From Nepenthes gracilis (Eukaryota; Streptophyta; Magnoliopsida; Caryophyllales; Nepenthaceae): a DNA stretch of 64,000 nucleotides. A program made the position numbers and the translations under genes. A model generated the notes under the pieces. That model ran no database searches and was not told the DNA's origin. It was given only the letters and a program-made list of their open reading frames with translations. The stretch's first letter is position 1, and the number at the start of each line of letters is the position of its first letter. The stretch covers positions 6,544,001 through 6,608,000 of the forward strand of contig BSYO01000025.1 of assembly GCA_033239525.1 (NCBI GenBank), read 5' to 3'. This document shows positions 44,121 through 53,489 of this stretch, one piece after another.

Positions 44121-46423
44121 TCTGTAACGGACCATGTCCTCATTTTCATCACTTCCCATTATCACAATTATCTAAAGTGATAAATATATATAAACATATA
44201 CAGGATCAATATAGTTGTCACGTCACCAGTGGCTCCAACACCGCACTTTAGAAACACGATATCGGATCTTATTAAGGAAAAATGCCTACTAAAAACCAAA
44301 ATTTAATAAACTTTACAAATATCTACGGAAGTATGCATAATATCCATAATATTTTGCGGAAGCAATACAAAACTAGCATCCCCTAAGTAGAATACATCAT
44401 TTTATACTTCTAAAGTTTTACATAATTTTATTACATCAAAATCCTAAAACAGACATTCTAAGTATCAAAGTCTGTCATCGTCAGCGAAAGAAATTCCCAT
44501 CTTCACTCCTACTCGTTTGGCATCAGCTCGCGCGACTCATCAAAAGCTTAGTAAAAACAATAAGGGAATGAGCCAAATGGTCAGGAAGGCACAATATATA
44601 ATAAGGAACATACACATTATACTTAAAATATATCATTAGAGGAAATAAGAGTCATCATATATACACAAGCATAAGCATGAGAAAAAACATTTTCGTGATA
44701 CATATCATATTCTTTATTTTGTCCTTTTGTTTTGTTAGTCATCCAATCATGCTAAAAATTACCTATTTTTAGGGACTAGGACCAATAGGTCTTACCAGCT
44801 AATGGAATGGATAATCAAAGAAAGGATTGTCTATATTTCCACACAATCTAGGGTCTTTCAATCCTATTCAACACTCGAATGTGGGCGGTACTACCTATCA
44901 CCCGGTAGATGGGATCATAATCCGCTTTTATAACCCCCGTGGTTCCAATGGGTAATTCTTTGATTTCCATTGTAATATGACAGCCATTTAAAAATCAGCA
45001 AGAATTTAGCAAGACGAGTTACAGTTTTAAAAATCAGCACCATAATTTCAGATTTTGAAATTCAGCAAAATATAATCCAGATTTTTAGCAACCACAGATT
45101 GAGGACCAGCAAGGCTTCTTTCAGTAACCTACGAGACAGCAAAATGCGAGACAGTCTTATGTTTCAATTTTAAAATTAGCAAGAATCAACAAGATCAAAA
45201 TCCAGCAAAATCAGCAAGCTAAAATGAAATTCAGCATACAATTTTCAGCATACAGCAATTTAAACAATGAGCTACAGGTTTCAGATGTAAAAATCAGCAA
45301 GGCATAGTATGGGGTTTCAAACAACTTCAGATTCAGCATTTAATACTTCAAAATTCAGATACATGAAAGAATCAGTTACAATATTTCAGTAGCATTTTTT
45401 TTTGGCAGATGAATTCTAAAATCAGCGAAATCAGCAATTTAAAATGAAAGTAACAGGATTCTCACAGCACGCAGCAGGGGAATGTTTGCAATTCTAATGG
45501 CACAGAAAAATAACAGAAATGAAATCAGCACATGTTAGAGTGGAGATGAGTTTTAGAGCAACAATACTCGAAGGAATCAGCAAATATCAACAACAAGAGA
45601 AAGAGGAAGCTTAGTGTGTACTTGCCTTAGTCGGAATTACCAGTTATTTTCACCTAAAGTGGCTCGGTTTTACCCTTGGAATCCCCTTTCTTCCTTCTCC
45701 ATTCCACTCTCTTTGTTCTCCTCCTTCTCTTCTCTCCTCTCTCTCTCTCCCCACGTCTGATTTTTTTTTTTTTTAATTTTTTTGGTTTTAGAATAAATCC
45801 AGATTTAAAGCTGGCATCCAGATTTATCCCAAGCTGGCAGCTGAATTGCTGGAAGCTGGAATTGCGAAAAGCTGGCTTCCAGATTTATCCTAAGTGGCTT
45901 TGCTGTGGCTTATATCAAAATCTGTGGCTTTGAGTTTGCTGAATCATCCTAGCATGTTGCTTGAAATCAGATAAGTCGGCAGTTGACAGATGGCAGTTTT
46001 GTGGTTCAGCACCTTAAGCTGATGGAAATTTTCAGCAACTTTGGCTGATTTTAATTCAACTAATTCAGCAGATTAAAATTCCTGATTTACAGATGTAATT
46101 TCAGATTGAGTGCAGAATTCAGCAAGCTGATTCAATTTCAGCAGATTGCTGAATCTGAATTTCAGATTTGACTGCAATTAAGCAAATTTCAGATTAAATT
46201 TCCAGATTTAACTGACGGCAGTTGTGAGGCTCCGGAACCGAAAAATGTGAAAATTAAAAGTAATTAAAATGTTGAGAATCATTAAGAGGCCAAACATGTA
46301 GTGAAAAATGATGGTTGAAAGTAAAAAGTTGGAAAAATACCCGAGTTCAGCAAGCAGCCGAGTGGCGTCTGCTGTGCGCCCGAGGTGCTGCAGTGAGCAC
46401 AAAATCCAGTAGCTGCCCTGCTC

Positions 46424-46453
46424 GCCGTGCGCCGTGCGCCGTGCGCCATGCGC
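46424..46453. repeat. GTGCGCC heptamer repeat
   Basis: Four imperfect copies of a GTGCGCC unit within the GC-rich upstream part of the solo LTR. The GC-rich plus-strand frame over it (46315-46593) is not considered a gene. Confidence 0.8.
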
Positions 46454-47401
46454 ACTTGAGCGAGCCCTTGGCAGAAGCCTCGCGCTCGCCGCGTGCCCGT
46501 TGGGCTCTCAAGCAGGCACTGGCAGAATGTAGCCCGCTCGCCGCGTGCTCGAGACGAGCTCGAGCGCGGCCCCGACTTTTACCTGCGTGCTGACTTCGTT
46601 TTTGTTATAAAATGAAGGGGAAAAGAGGAAAAGGGAGAGAGAGAGAGCAGACCACGCACGAAGGAGAGGAAGAAGAGGAAGAAGAGAAGAGGAGAAAGGA
46701 AAATCACTTGTTCCAATCCGCACCCAATAAAAAAATAACGGTAGATCGGGCCAAGGCAAGTGTACTTCGAACGTTGCTTTTCGTTTTTACCGATTTCTCT
46801 TGCTTTAGAGTTGATGAAAATGCTCTAAAATATTGTTGATGCATGTTTAAAGTAAATGAAGCATGTTTCCTTCGATTGTTCGGTTAGATTTTGTGTTTAT
46901 CCATGTTTATTGTAAGTTTTGGCTTCAATCTCGTGAATAAGCATATGAATTGTGTTCGATTTTGTCCCGGAAGTTTGTGATGAAACCCTAGCTCGAAAAT
47001 ATTGGAAATTTTTGGGTAAATTGCATGATTTAATATATGTGTATGGATTTATGGCATTAATTTCATGAATAAGCACATGTTTAGTGATCGATTTGAGTCC
47101 AGAAGTTTTGGCGAAGCCCTAAGTACGAAAATGAAGGGGTTTTGATATTTTTAACCATAGCTCCAGTTATATAAAAGATAATTGACATTGAAATGAAGCT
47201 CCTAGTATAATTTGTTTTTAAAAATTTGCACGGACTTATACCGATAAAAATTCCATTGCACCGTTGAAGTAAAATGAATGAGTTTTTAGACCGTTACCGT
47301 ACAATCTGAAGTTAACTGAAAGTAAATTATGGAACTCTGATTATGAAAGAAGGTTTTCAATAAAGAAGTTATTTCTGATACTATTATTTTGGACCCGGGA
47401 C

Positions 47402-47521
47402 TGACTACAGTTCGGATAGGTTCTCTGGCATGCCTTAGAACTTTACAGCGGTAATCGAGGATGACTACAGTCCGGATAGGTTCTCCGGCATGCCTTAGAA
47501 CTTTTCGGTGGTAATTAAGGA
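47402..47521. repeat. 60-bp tandem duplication in the solo LTR
   Basis: GACTACAGTTCGGATAGGTT at about 47402 is repeated as GACTACAGTCCGGATAGGTT at 47462; both 60-bp units continue through GGCATGCCTTAGAACTTT. Confidence 0.88.
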
Positions 47522-47756
47522 TAACTCTGTCCATTGAGTTATATGTGGTCTGCAATTCCTCGAGACGTTACGGTAAAGAGGAAAGCATAGTTACTGGCCT
47601 ACCTTCAAGTGGCATACCATACTGATCCCGTGAGATGGGATACACTTGCTACAGTCATAGGCCTTAGATTGTGTGGAGTGAACACAATCTATCCTCGATC
47701 ATTCGTCCCCTCAGCTAGTAGGGTATACTGGCAAGGTCTGTTACCGATATGTTATG

Positions 47757-47890
47757 TTACCGTTTACCGTACCGATTACCGATTATTGAGTACCGTTTAC
47801 CGTTTACCAAGTCCCAATTATTGTTTACCGTTTACCGATTACCGATTACCGATTACTGTTTACCGTTTACTGATTACCGATTACCGACTA
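47757..47890. repeat. TACCGTT/TACCGAT heptamer array in the solo LTR
   Basis: About 18 units of a 7-bp motif, TACCGTT or TACCGAT with variants, run head to tail with one interruption near 47805-47820. Confidence 0.9.
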
Positions 47891-48911
47891 ATGATTTCTG
47901 ATTTCTGAATTAATATCGTCAAAGTATGCTTTCTCTATTTCCTAGATTATACTTTGTTTAACCGTTCTGTTTCTGCACAGTTATATGACTGTTCTGCATC
48001 ACCGTTTTACCACTCATATGCATGTACCTTGCAAGGCCCCGACTCACTGTTTTATTGTTTTCCCCCTCTAGATGAGACAGTAGAGTTAGTGCCCGACGAG
48101 AAAGAGTGACCGAAGGAAATTCTGAAAACTTTTGAGGACCTGAAGCATTTTGGGAGCCGTTTTGGGAAAGCCGATTGACGTAAAGACTTGATTGATCATG
48201 TAATTTTGTATACTGATCTTGTATTTATGGATGTTCATGCACATGTGGGTTTTGTATAGAATGCATATGATGTATGTGATGGTAAAAGAAAATTATGCTT
48301 CTGCAGGTTAATAGTTTAGCTTCCGCTATAAACTTTTGGATATACTATACAGGTCCTAGACGGCATCTCGTTATGAAACTGTTAGTGCAGCTAACGCTTT
48401 TAAAGATTTATGCCATGGATGGCACATGTGATCCTATGTATGCTTGTTGTAGGAAGAATTGTGGATAATCGATAGTTGTGTGATTGTGATGGTTGATCTT
48501 ACAGGTTGTATTTTTGAGTTTTCATTCAGTTACAAAGGAGACTCTGCCGAAATTTCTGTAGAAGTCTTGCCTTACAATTTAGTCCTGTTCTTGTCTTGAC
48601 GGAAGCTTTTGAAAAAAAAAAAAAAAGTCCATTCCGTCACAGCAGTACAGATTCAGATGTCATCGGATGTAATTTCAGCAAGCTGTAGATTCTAGATTCA
48701 GAGCTTTAGCTGATTACAGGTTTCAGGTGCCAATTTGGAATTTCCCAGTTCAACAGTAGCCCCTTGCAGATTTATGATTATCAGGTTCTGCAGTTACAAA
48801 TTTCAGGATTTTGGGCCCTTTAATCCAAATTTCTCCAATTTCCTTTATCCTCAATCTCACGTATATTAAATTAATTAATTATGATTAGTATGAGTGTGAA
48901 ATTCAATCCTT

Positions 48912-49573
48912 ATAGTTGGATTGTGAAAAGAATATGGCAACTATCAGTCGACTATGCTTGGTACATTCTTTTACATGCTAGTGACTATTTGATAGCTTGT
49001 CACTACTGTCTAAGTGGCTGTTGTAACATCACAAATAGTTTGCAACAGGCTTTAGTAGATAAACTACTCAAGACTTGTAGACTAGATCCTTTCCCTAATG
49101 CACAACATTAGACCTCTCGAGGTCCATCCACTGTAATCTTGCTATCCTCACCAAGCACACTGTAGCATGATACTGTTTTTGGAATCCATCATCAGGCGCA
49201 TTGGCCTAGGGCTAAAAAGAGGTAAATCCTCTCCTTCCCTTAATAAACCCCCCACCTCAAAAAAAAATTAATGCAAGTGGAATTCAAATGGTAAGCTATG
49301 AAACAAAAGAAATATTACTCTATTATAACCTGGAAAATAAGTTCATACTACAAAAAACCAATCGAATGCAGGTATAAGGTTGCATGTATCTAGCCCCCCT
49401 CATCACCTGCACTGCAAGAATTCATGTGCAATGGGTCACAATTTAAGAGGAATTCAGTACCATGTCTTTGGAACATTAAGAAATGGTAATGTATTGACTA
49501 CCTATAAGCAGGGGCAACTGACAGCTAACTCATCTAAATTGGCATGGTCCATTGAATGGCTAGCATAAGAAGA
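48912..49573. other. Spacer without recognisable gene
   Basis: DNA between the second Tekay element and the ALG3-carrying element. A plus-strand frame at 48881-49111 has no recognised domain. Nothing else is supported. Confidence 0.5.
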
Positions 49574-50106
49574 TGCGTGCTCCATGACCGTACGCTGGAG
49601 ATCGACGACAGAGCGAGGAGACTATCGAGGGAAGGGGAGCTCTGGCAAAGGAGAAATCGGGAAAGAGGGGTGGCACAGTCGAGGGAGAGAGGGAGAGCGT
49701 GAGTAGGGAAGGGGGATTAGGGGAAGAAGGGAAAGGGAAAGGGGAATTTGGATGAAGACAAAGAAGATCAGAGAGGAGAGGGAAAGCGTGAGAGTAAAGA
49801 TAGAGAGAGTAATATTCTTCTTACTTCCTTCCTCAACCCAAGTACAATATATCAGATGCTTCCCCTATAACCGAAAGCATGTGAGGTAAAACAGAACATA
49901 ATAATAACTAGCATGTGTGGCAAGTATCAATAACCAACAGAACAATAACAATAACTACTAGGATGAACAATAATCCTGAAATTTGGAAGGAACCCGAGTA
50001 AAACGAGCAAGCTGGCCGGCTGAGTGTTATGGGCCGTGGGGTCTGGATTGCTTGAGCCGAAATCAATAGGAGGGATTATTGGGCCCGGAGTAAGGAGGTC
50101 TGTAAC
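49574..50106 (-). repeat. 3' LTR of the ALG3-carrying element
   Basis: Element-strand start TGTTACAGACCTCC at 50106, end GCACGCA at 49574. Collinear with 52955-53489: shared blocks include GAGGGAAGGGGAGCTCTG, AAGATAGAGAGAGTAATATT and ATCCTGAAATTTGGA. The chromodomain frame runs into its first bases. A short indel near 50040-50060 distinguishes the two copies. Confidence 0.9.
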
Positions 50107-50240
50107 ATTTCCATCTCCATCGAAAATAACCTTATCCTCGGGGTTGAAAGTTGAAAAAATTCTAGCGAAAGTCAGCAATGGCTTCCCACGTGGCCTCCTC
50201 CGGTGTATGTGAGTGCCATTGAATGAATACTTGGGATATG
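50106..50240 (-). pseudogene. Chromodomain remnant of the ALG3-carrying element
   Basis: One frame of the minus strand at about 50224-50168 reads QWHSHTPEEATWEAIADFR and then a stop. The adjacent frame continues FSTFNPEDKVIFDGDGNVT to the LTR edge at 50106. Together these are the end of a plant chromovirus chromodomain and the usual pol tail (EDK, then VxFxGxGNVT). One indel and a TAG separate them. The chromodomain normally binds modified histone and steers integration. A purine-rich run, GATGGAGATGGAAA, precedes the LTR and may be the polypurine tract. Confidence 0.75.
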
Positions 50241-50244
50241 ACCG

Positions 50245-50760
50245 AATTGTTGCATAAAGTCTTCCGGAATCTGAGGAGCTGTTCAGATTGCAAGAACGGC
50301 TAAGACTCTGAAACATCAGCAGCCAACTCCACCAGTTGATGCTTTTGATCGCCACGGGATTGTTTGCATCATGGCTAGTGCTAGGCCGGTTGAGCCACTC
50401 GTCCAACATTTCGTAGAACATTCTCTCAGTTCTTGTTTTCAAAAAATGAGGATACCGGCAAGACTTTACATTAATAGGGGCTGGATGTGGTTGTAAGGGA
50501 GTGTAGTTATCAGTCTTGTGATGTGGGGGCAACCCTTTGGGAACGGTGACAACATTTACGAAGGTGGAGAGTAAGCTGCTAAGGGCTGTAATGATAGTGG
50601 AGCTAACAGCAAGGAATAGAGGATTTTGAGGTAGCAATGTGGTTGAATCATCTTCCAGGGATGGTTCCAAAACGGGTGTGATGGTCAATTGGAAGTAAGT
50701 GGTGGCCGAGTTGGTGAGTGCACTGCGCTTCTGTTCCCCTTTAAACTTTGTCTGCTCAGC
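50245..50760 (-). pseudogene. Protease-RT linker and RT start of the ALG3-carrying element
   Basis: The 253-codon frame starting at 50688 gives ITPVLEPSLEDDSTTLLPQ, then TVPKGLPPHHKTDNYTPLQP and INVKSCRYPHFLKTRTERM, FYEMLDEWLNRPSTS (about 50547-50374). This matches the start of chromovirus RT (family form VPKGLPPxRxxDHxIxLxP, then RYPHFQK). After RPSTS the RT text stops, and sequence of uncertain origin leads to the chromodomain. RT palm, RNase H and integrase are therefore deleted. The open frame is not a gene in its own right. Confidence 0.78.
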
Positions 50761-50796
50761 AATCTTAGAAGTAACCAGTAATCATTGATGATCCTC

Positions 50797-51705
50797 TCAG
50801 ACTCTTGGGTGCCCACGAAGTTCATCTCCCAGCTGCCTCTTCCTGTGGATATGGTCATTCTTTAGTGCTTTTGAGGTCGTGTAAAGCTGCTGATTTAGCT
50901 TCATGGACGCATATATTAAACGCCAGAACTTGACAATTCCTCTCTCATGCGTGCACCATTTATAATGAGCAGAAGCCAAAAGTAACCCGAGATGGACAAT
51001 CAGCAAAGAGGCTGCAAACTTCGCCACAAAAATTGGTTCAAGGACAAATTTGAAGTTTAAAACACGTCCAAGATTGTCTGCTCCGGTTATATATGCCTTC
51101 GGATGTGATACGAAGAAAGGCAATCCCAGCAGGATTTGTACTGTTGCAGCTCCAATTAGAGCCAATATCATTCCACTGATATTCAAAGCCTTTAATAGGA
51201 GTAATAAATGTGGAGCATAGAGAAACACATACATCTTTACGGACACAACCACACCAAATATTATCAACCCTCAATGCCAACTTTGATAAGGAAAGCCAGC
51301 TAAAGCAGCATAAAGAAGTGTCATTACAACATAGTCATTGAAGAGACGAAGCACAAAGATGGAATGTATTCTCTTTGACAAGAGAAGCAAGCGGAGAGCC
51401 CACGCTGGGAGCAAGTCAGTCTTGACATCGATGAGCAATATAATTGCAAGGTTAACAATGTACAGCGCACCAAACAGCATCTGAGCTGGATGGATTATTA
51501 CGTTGGCTGACATGGCAGGCAAAGAAAACATGCTAGCCATTAAGTTAGGATTTATCATGAAGTAGACTTCGTCTTGCACAAAGCCACTCCAAGGAGCACC
51601 ATCTCCCAACTGCTTATTTTCAAGGTCCTCTTCAAAAGGTCCTCCCAATTGTTCCTCTAGCAAGCTTATCCTCCGCTCCTCAATTCGGCATAGAGAAACA
51701 ACCAA
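50797..51705 (-). pseudogene. ALG3: Captured ALG3 coding fragment (alpha-1,3-mannosyltransferase)
   Basis: ALG3 is an ER membrane enzyme that adds the first Dol-P-Man-dependent mannose to Man5GlcNAc2-PP-dolichol. Two minus-strand frames in the same phase (51705-51271, 51267-50797) are separated by one TGA. ALG3 text runs from about 51492 (PAQMLFGALYIVNLAIILL) through LLLLSKRIHSIFVLRLFND, GVVVSVKMYVFLYAPHLLLL, VQILLGLPFFVSHPKAYI and NFKFVLEPIFVAKF to HYKWCTHERG and SKALKNDHI (about 50848): roughly 215 codons of a protein of about 440. The N-terminal catalytic loop and the C-terminal third are missing. Exon-derived regions are fused without introns. About 18 nt are missing after NLGRV, where the family has FIHFWSV. 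The flanks (51705-51493 and 50847-50797) are not ALG3. It is bounded by gag and pol remnants inside an LTR element. Confidence 0.85.
51493..51705 (-). other. Open frame of unknown origin fused upstream of ALG3
   Basis: About 70 codons in phase with the ALG3 fragment: RISLLEEQLGGPFEEDLENK, then GDGAPWSGFVQDEVYFMINP and MASMFSLPAMSANV. It is not ALG3 as I know it and not a recognisable gag or pol motif. It could be another captured host exon or diverged internal element sequence. The ATG at 51705 is only the first Met of the open frame. Confidence 0.5.
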
Positions 51706-51844
51706 GGTGCCGTGGAAATCAGAGAGGTGATAAGAAACAAGTGGGTGAATTCACTGCAAGGAAGGAAGTGTTCGCTCTAGACCTTACTCCAATAGGATCA
51801 ACAATCCAATACACTGCAGCCCAATTACGCCACCCAAATTTGTC

Positions 51845-52921
51845 TCACAATGGAGGAATTGATTTCGCTTTTAAGAGTTGGGCGGTGGTGACACAAACTC
51901 CAACTGTTCTGTAGAGTTGGGCTTCTGAGTTTGTGGTGACAAGTAGAATAGAGTCGCCCTCCCCACACATCATAGATAAAAATTTGGGGGCCTTACCTTG
52001 GTATCCTGGTGTGAACCGTTCATCCCACTTAAGGCACAGGCCTCGTTCGGGAATTGAGGCTATTTCAACAGGTGTGGATATCTTTTCTGGTAATTCGGAC
52101 GAAGGGCACTTGGACAAGGTTGAAACAGACTTTCTGCAGACCATGGTGGGTAAGAGGTGATGATAACTCACTTTGCTGGTATCCACTTTTTCCTCCACCA
52201 ATTTACCCATACTGAAGGCTTCTGATATCGTCACAGTCTTCAGTACGACCGGTGGTCTTTCCTCACCAGAGGTTGTCAGTAACGACACAGGCGTCCGTAA
52301 TAGGAGCTTAGGGCGGGTGGCCCTTTCAACCGGAAATTGTGGAGGGAAAATGGAGGAAGAAGTAGAGTGCAGTGGTACCTCCATGGTCTGTAACAATTGC
52401 TTGGAGGGCGGTAGGCAGTAGAAATTTGAGTATCTAGAATCATCAGTGCTGTTAGTGGGACATTGGTGTTGGTGCTGAATTTGTTCTGTGGAGGGAACTG
52501 AAATGGCTATTTGAGTTACATGTAGTGGTACAGAACTAGCGAAGGAAGGGATTTCGGGTTGGTGAAGGTGAAGGTGAAGATGAAGAACGGTAGTGGCGCC
52601 CGGTGGTGATGGTAGCGTGTTGGGTGAGGCGTGAGTTAGAGTTTGAGGTTGCGATTGCCGAAGCAGTGGTGGAGAGTAAACAATAACAAATAGAGAAGCC
52701 ACAAGTGATGAAGGATTTACTGACCAGTTTTGCTCGATTCAGTTGAGCGATCAACTAGTTTCAGCAAGGGAGTTAGGGATTTGTGCTGCAGTGGAGGCAG
52801 TAGTGGCGATTTGCTCTGCGTGTTGTTGGACGGTCACCTGTATCGCCTTCAACTCCATCGATAGCGTTGCGATGGAAACATCGAGTGCGTCAACTGCTTG
52901 TGCTTCAGTTGTGAGTGCCAT
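51845..52921 (-). pseudogene. Gag of the ALG3-carrying chromovirus, internally deleted
   Basis: Gag probably starts at ATG 52921 (MALTTEAQAVDALDVSIATL), runs in one frame to a stop near 52751 and continues in another (285-codon frame 52702-51845). That frame is Pro, Ser and Thr-rich, as are chromovirus gag linkers. Near residues 221-238 (about 52042-51989) comes GLCLKWDERFTPGYQGK, the chromovirus zinc-binding motif whose family form is C-x2-C, then GHxC. Here the second Cys is Trp, the His is Tyr and the last Cys is Gly. The capsid core expected between the linkers (DG-x-DP-x2-W motif) is absent, so there is an internal deletion. The frame ends at TGA/TAA 51845, before the captured sequence. 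Confidence 0.72.
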
Positions 52922-52934
52922 TTCCTCTGCCGGT

Positions 52935-52954
52935 CTCAATGAGAGCACCTAAGA
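52935..52954 (-). promoter_or_regulatory. Likely primer-binding region of the ALG3-carrying element
   Basis: Directly inside the 5' LTR the element strand reads TCTTAGGTGCTCTCATTGAG, similar to the GGTGCTTTCATTGAG leader of many plant Ty3/gypsy elements. Gag starts 14 bases downstream. The tRNA is not assigned. Confidence 0.55.
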
Positions 52955-53489
52955 TGCATGCTCCATGACTGCACGCTGGAGATCAACAACAGAGCGAGGA
53001 GATTATAGAGGGAAGGGGAGCTCTGACAGAGGAGAACTCGGGAAAGAGGGGGGGCACAGTCGAGGAAGAGAGGGAAAGCGTGAGTAGGGAAGGGGGATTA
53101 GGGGAAGAAGGGAAACGGAAAGGAGAATCAGGAGGAAGACAAAGAAGTTCAGAGAGGAGAGGGAGAGCGTGAGAGTAAAGATAGAGAGAGTAATATTCTT
53201 CTTACTTCATTCCTCAACTCAAGTACAGTATATAAGATGCTTCCCCTATAACCAAAAGCATGTGAGGCAAAACAGAACATAATAATAACTAGCATGTGTG
53301 GCAAGTATCAATAACTAACAGAATAATAACAATAACTACTAGGATGAATAATAATCCTGAAATTTGGAGGGAACCTGAGTCAAGCAAGCAAACTGGCTGG
53401 CCGAGTGTGATGGGCCGGAAATAGCGGGGATTATTGGGCCAAAATCGACAAGAGGGATTATTGGGCCCGGAGTAAGGAGGCTTGTAACA
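52955..53489 (-). repeat. 5' LTR of the ALG3-carrying element
   Basis: Element-strand start TGTTACAAGCCTCC at 53489, end GCATGCA at 52955. It has a purine-rich stretch (GGGAAGGGGGATTAGGGGAA, plus strand) and TATATAAG on the plus strand near 53230. See the 3' copy for shared blocks. Confidence 0.9.

Larger units (their letters stand above)
46223..48641 (+). mobile_element. Solo LTR inserted in the Tekay LTR
   Basis: A 2419-bp segment interrupts LTR sequence that is continuous at 39318 in the partner copy. It begins TGTGAGGCTCCGG, ends ATTCCGTCACA and is flanked by GCAGT at 46218-46222 and 48642-48646. TG...CA ends, a 5-bp duplication and no internal region identify a solo LTR, left by recombination between two LTRs. 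GTTATAAAATGAAGG at about 46605 is a likely TATA element, and the end style resembles plant Ty3/gypsy LTRs in plus orientation. It contains three internal repeat zones, listed separately. No coding region is supported. Confidence 0.93.
38372..48911 (-). mobile_element. Second Tekay-type Ty3/gypsy element, with a nested solo LTR
   Basis: Minus-strand element. The 5' LTR is at 44123-48911, split by a solo LTR; the 3' LTR is at 38372-39593, truncated. A perfect tRNA-Met-type primer site lies at the inner edge of the 5' LTR. Gag, protease, RT, RNase H, integrase and a chromodomain remnant lie between. Gag and RT frames are longer and cleaner than in the element at 4312, but stops remain in every domain. 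No target duplication can be tested because the left LTR has lost its outer 1.1 kb. Removing the solo LTR gives a 5' LTR of about 2.37 kb. Confidence 0.88.
44123..48911 (-). repeat. 5' LTR of the second Tekay element, split by a solo LTR
   Basis: LTR sequence runs 44123-46222 and resumes at 48647 (duplicated GCAGT at 48642-48646). The plus-strand start TGTAACGGACC gives an element-strand end in CGTTACA. The 44123-45240 part has no counterpart in the truncated partner LTR. Other parts match 38372-39593 closely, except for a 33-bp local duplication around 45814-45846 (CAGATTTATCCCAAGCTGGC). Confidence 0.85.
49574..53489 (-). mobile_element. Chromovirus deletion derivative carrying host ALG3 sequence
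   Basis: A 3.9 kb minus-strand element. Near-identical 530 bp LTRs lie at 52955-53489 (5') and 49574-50106 (3'), both starting TGTTACA on the element strand. The internal order is primer site, broken gag, about 210 bp of unassigned open frame, about 645 bp of ALG3 coding sequence, protease-RT linker, RT start, chromodomain remnant, LTR. Most of pol (RT body, RNase H, integrase) is absent. The ALG3 part has the element's orientation and no introns. A clear target duplication is not visible. About 40 mismatches over the first 460 aligned LTR bases (counted by eye, about 9%) suggest an old insertion. It could move only with enzymes supplied by another element. Confidence 0.85.

Noticed and set aside
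46315..46593. GC-rich 92-codon plus-strand frame in the solo LTR
   Set aside because: Ala/Arg-rich translation of a GC-rich heptamer repeat zone; no domain and no conserved start.
49927..50688. 253-codon minus-strand frame as a novel host gene
   Set aside because: It contains the chromovirus protease-RT linker and RT start and ends inside the LTR.
50797..51705. Functional ALG3 gene
   Set aside because: Only about half the protein is present, with a stop codon, an internal gap and foreign ends, inside an LTR element.
51845..52702. 285-codon Pro/Ser-rich minus-strand frame as a host secreted or proline-rich protein
   Set aside because: Its C-terminal part carries the degenerated chromovirus gag zinc motif and it lies just inside a 5' LTR.
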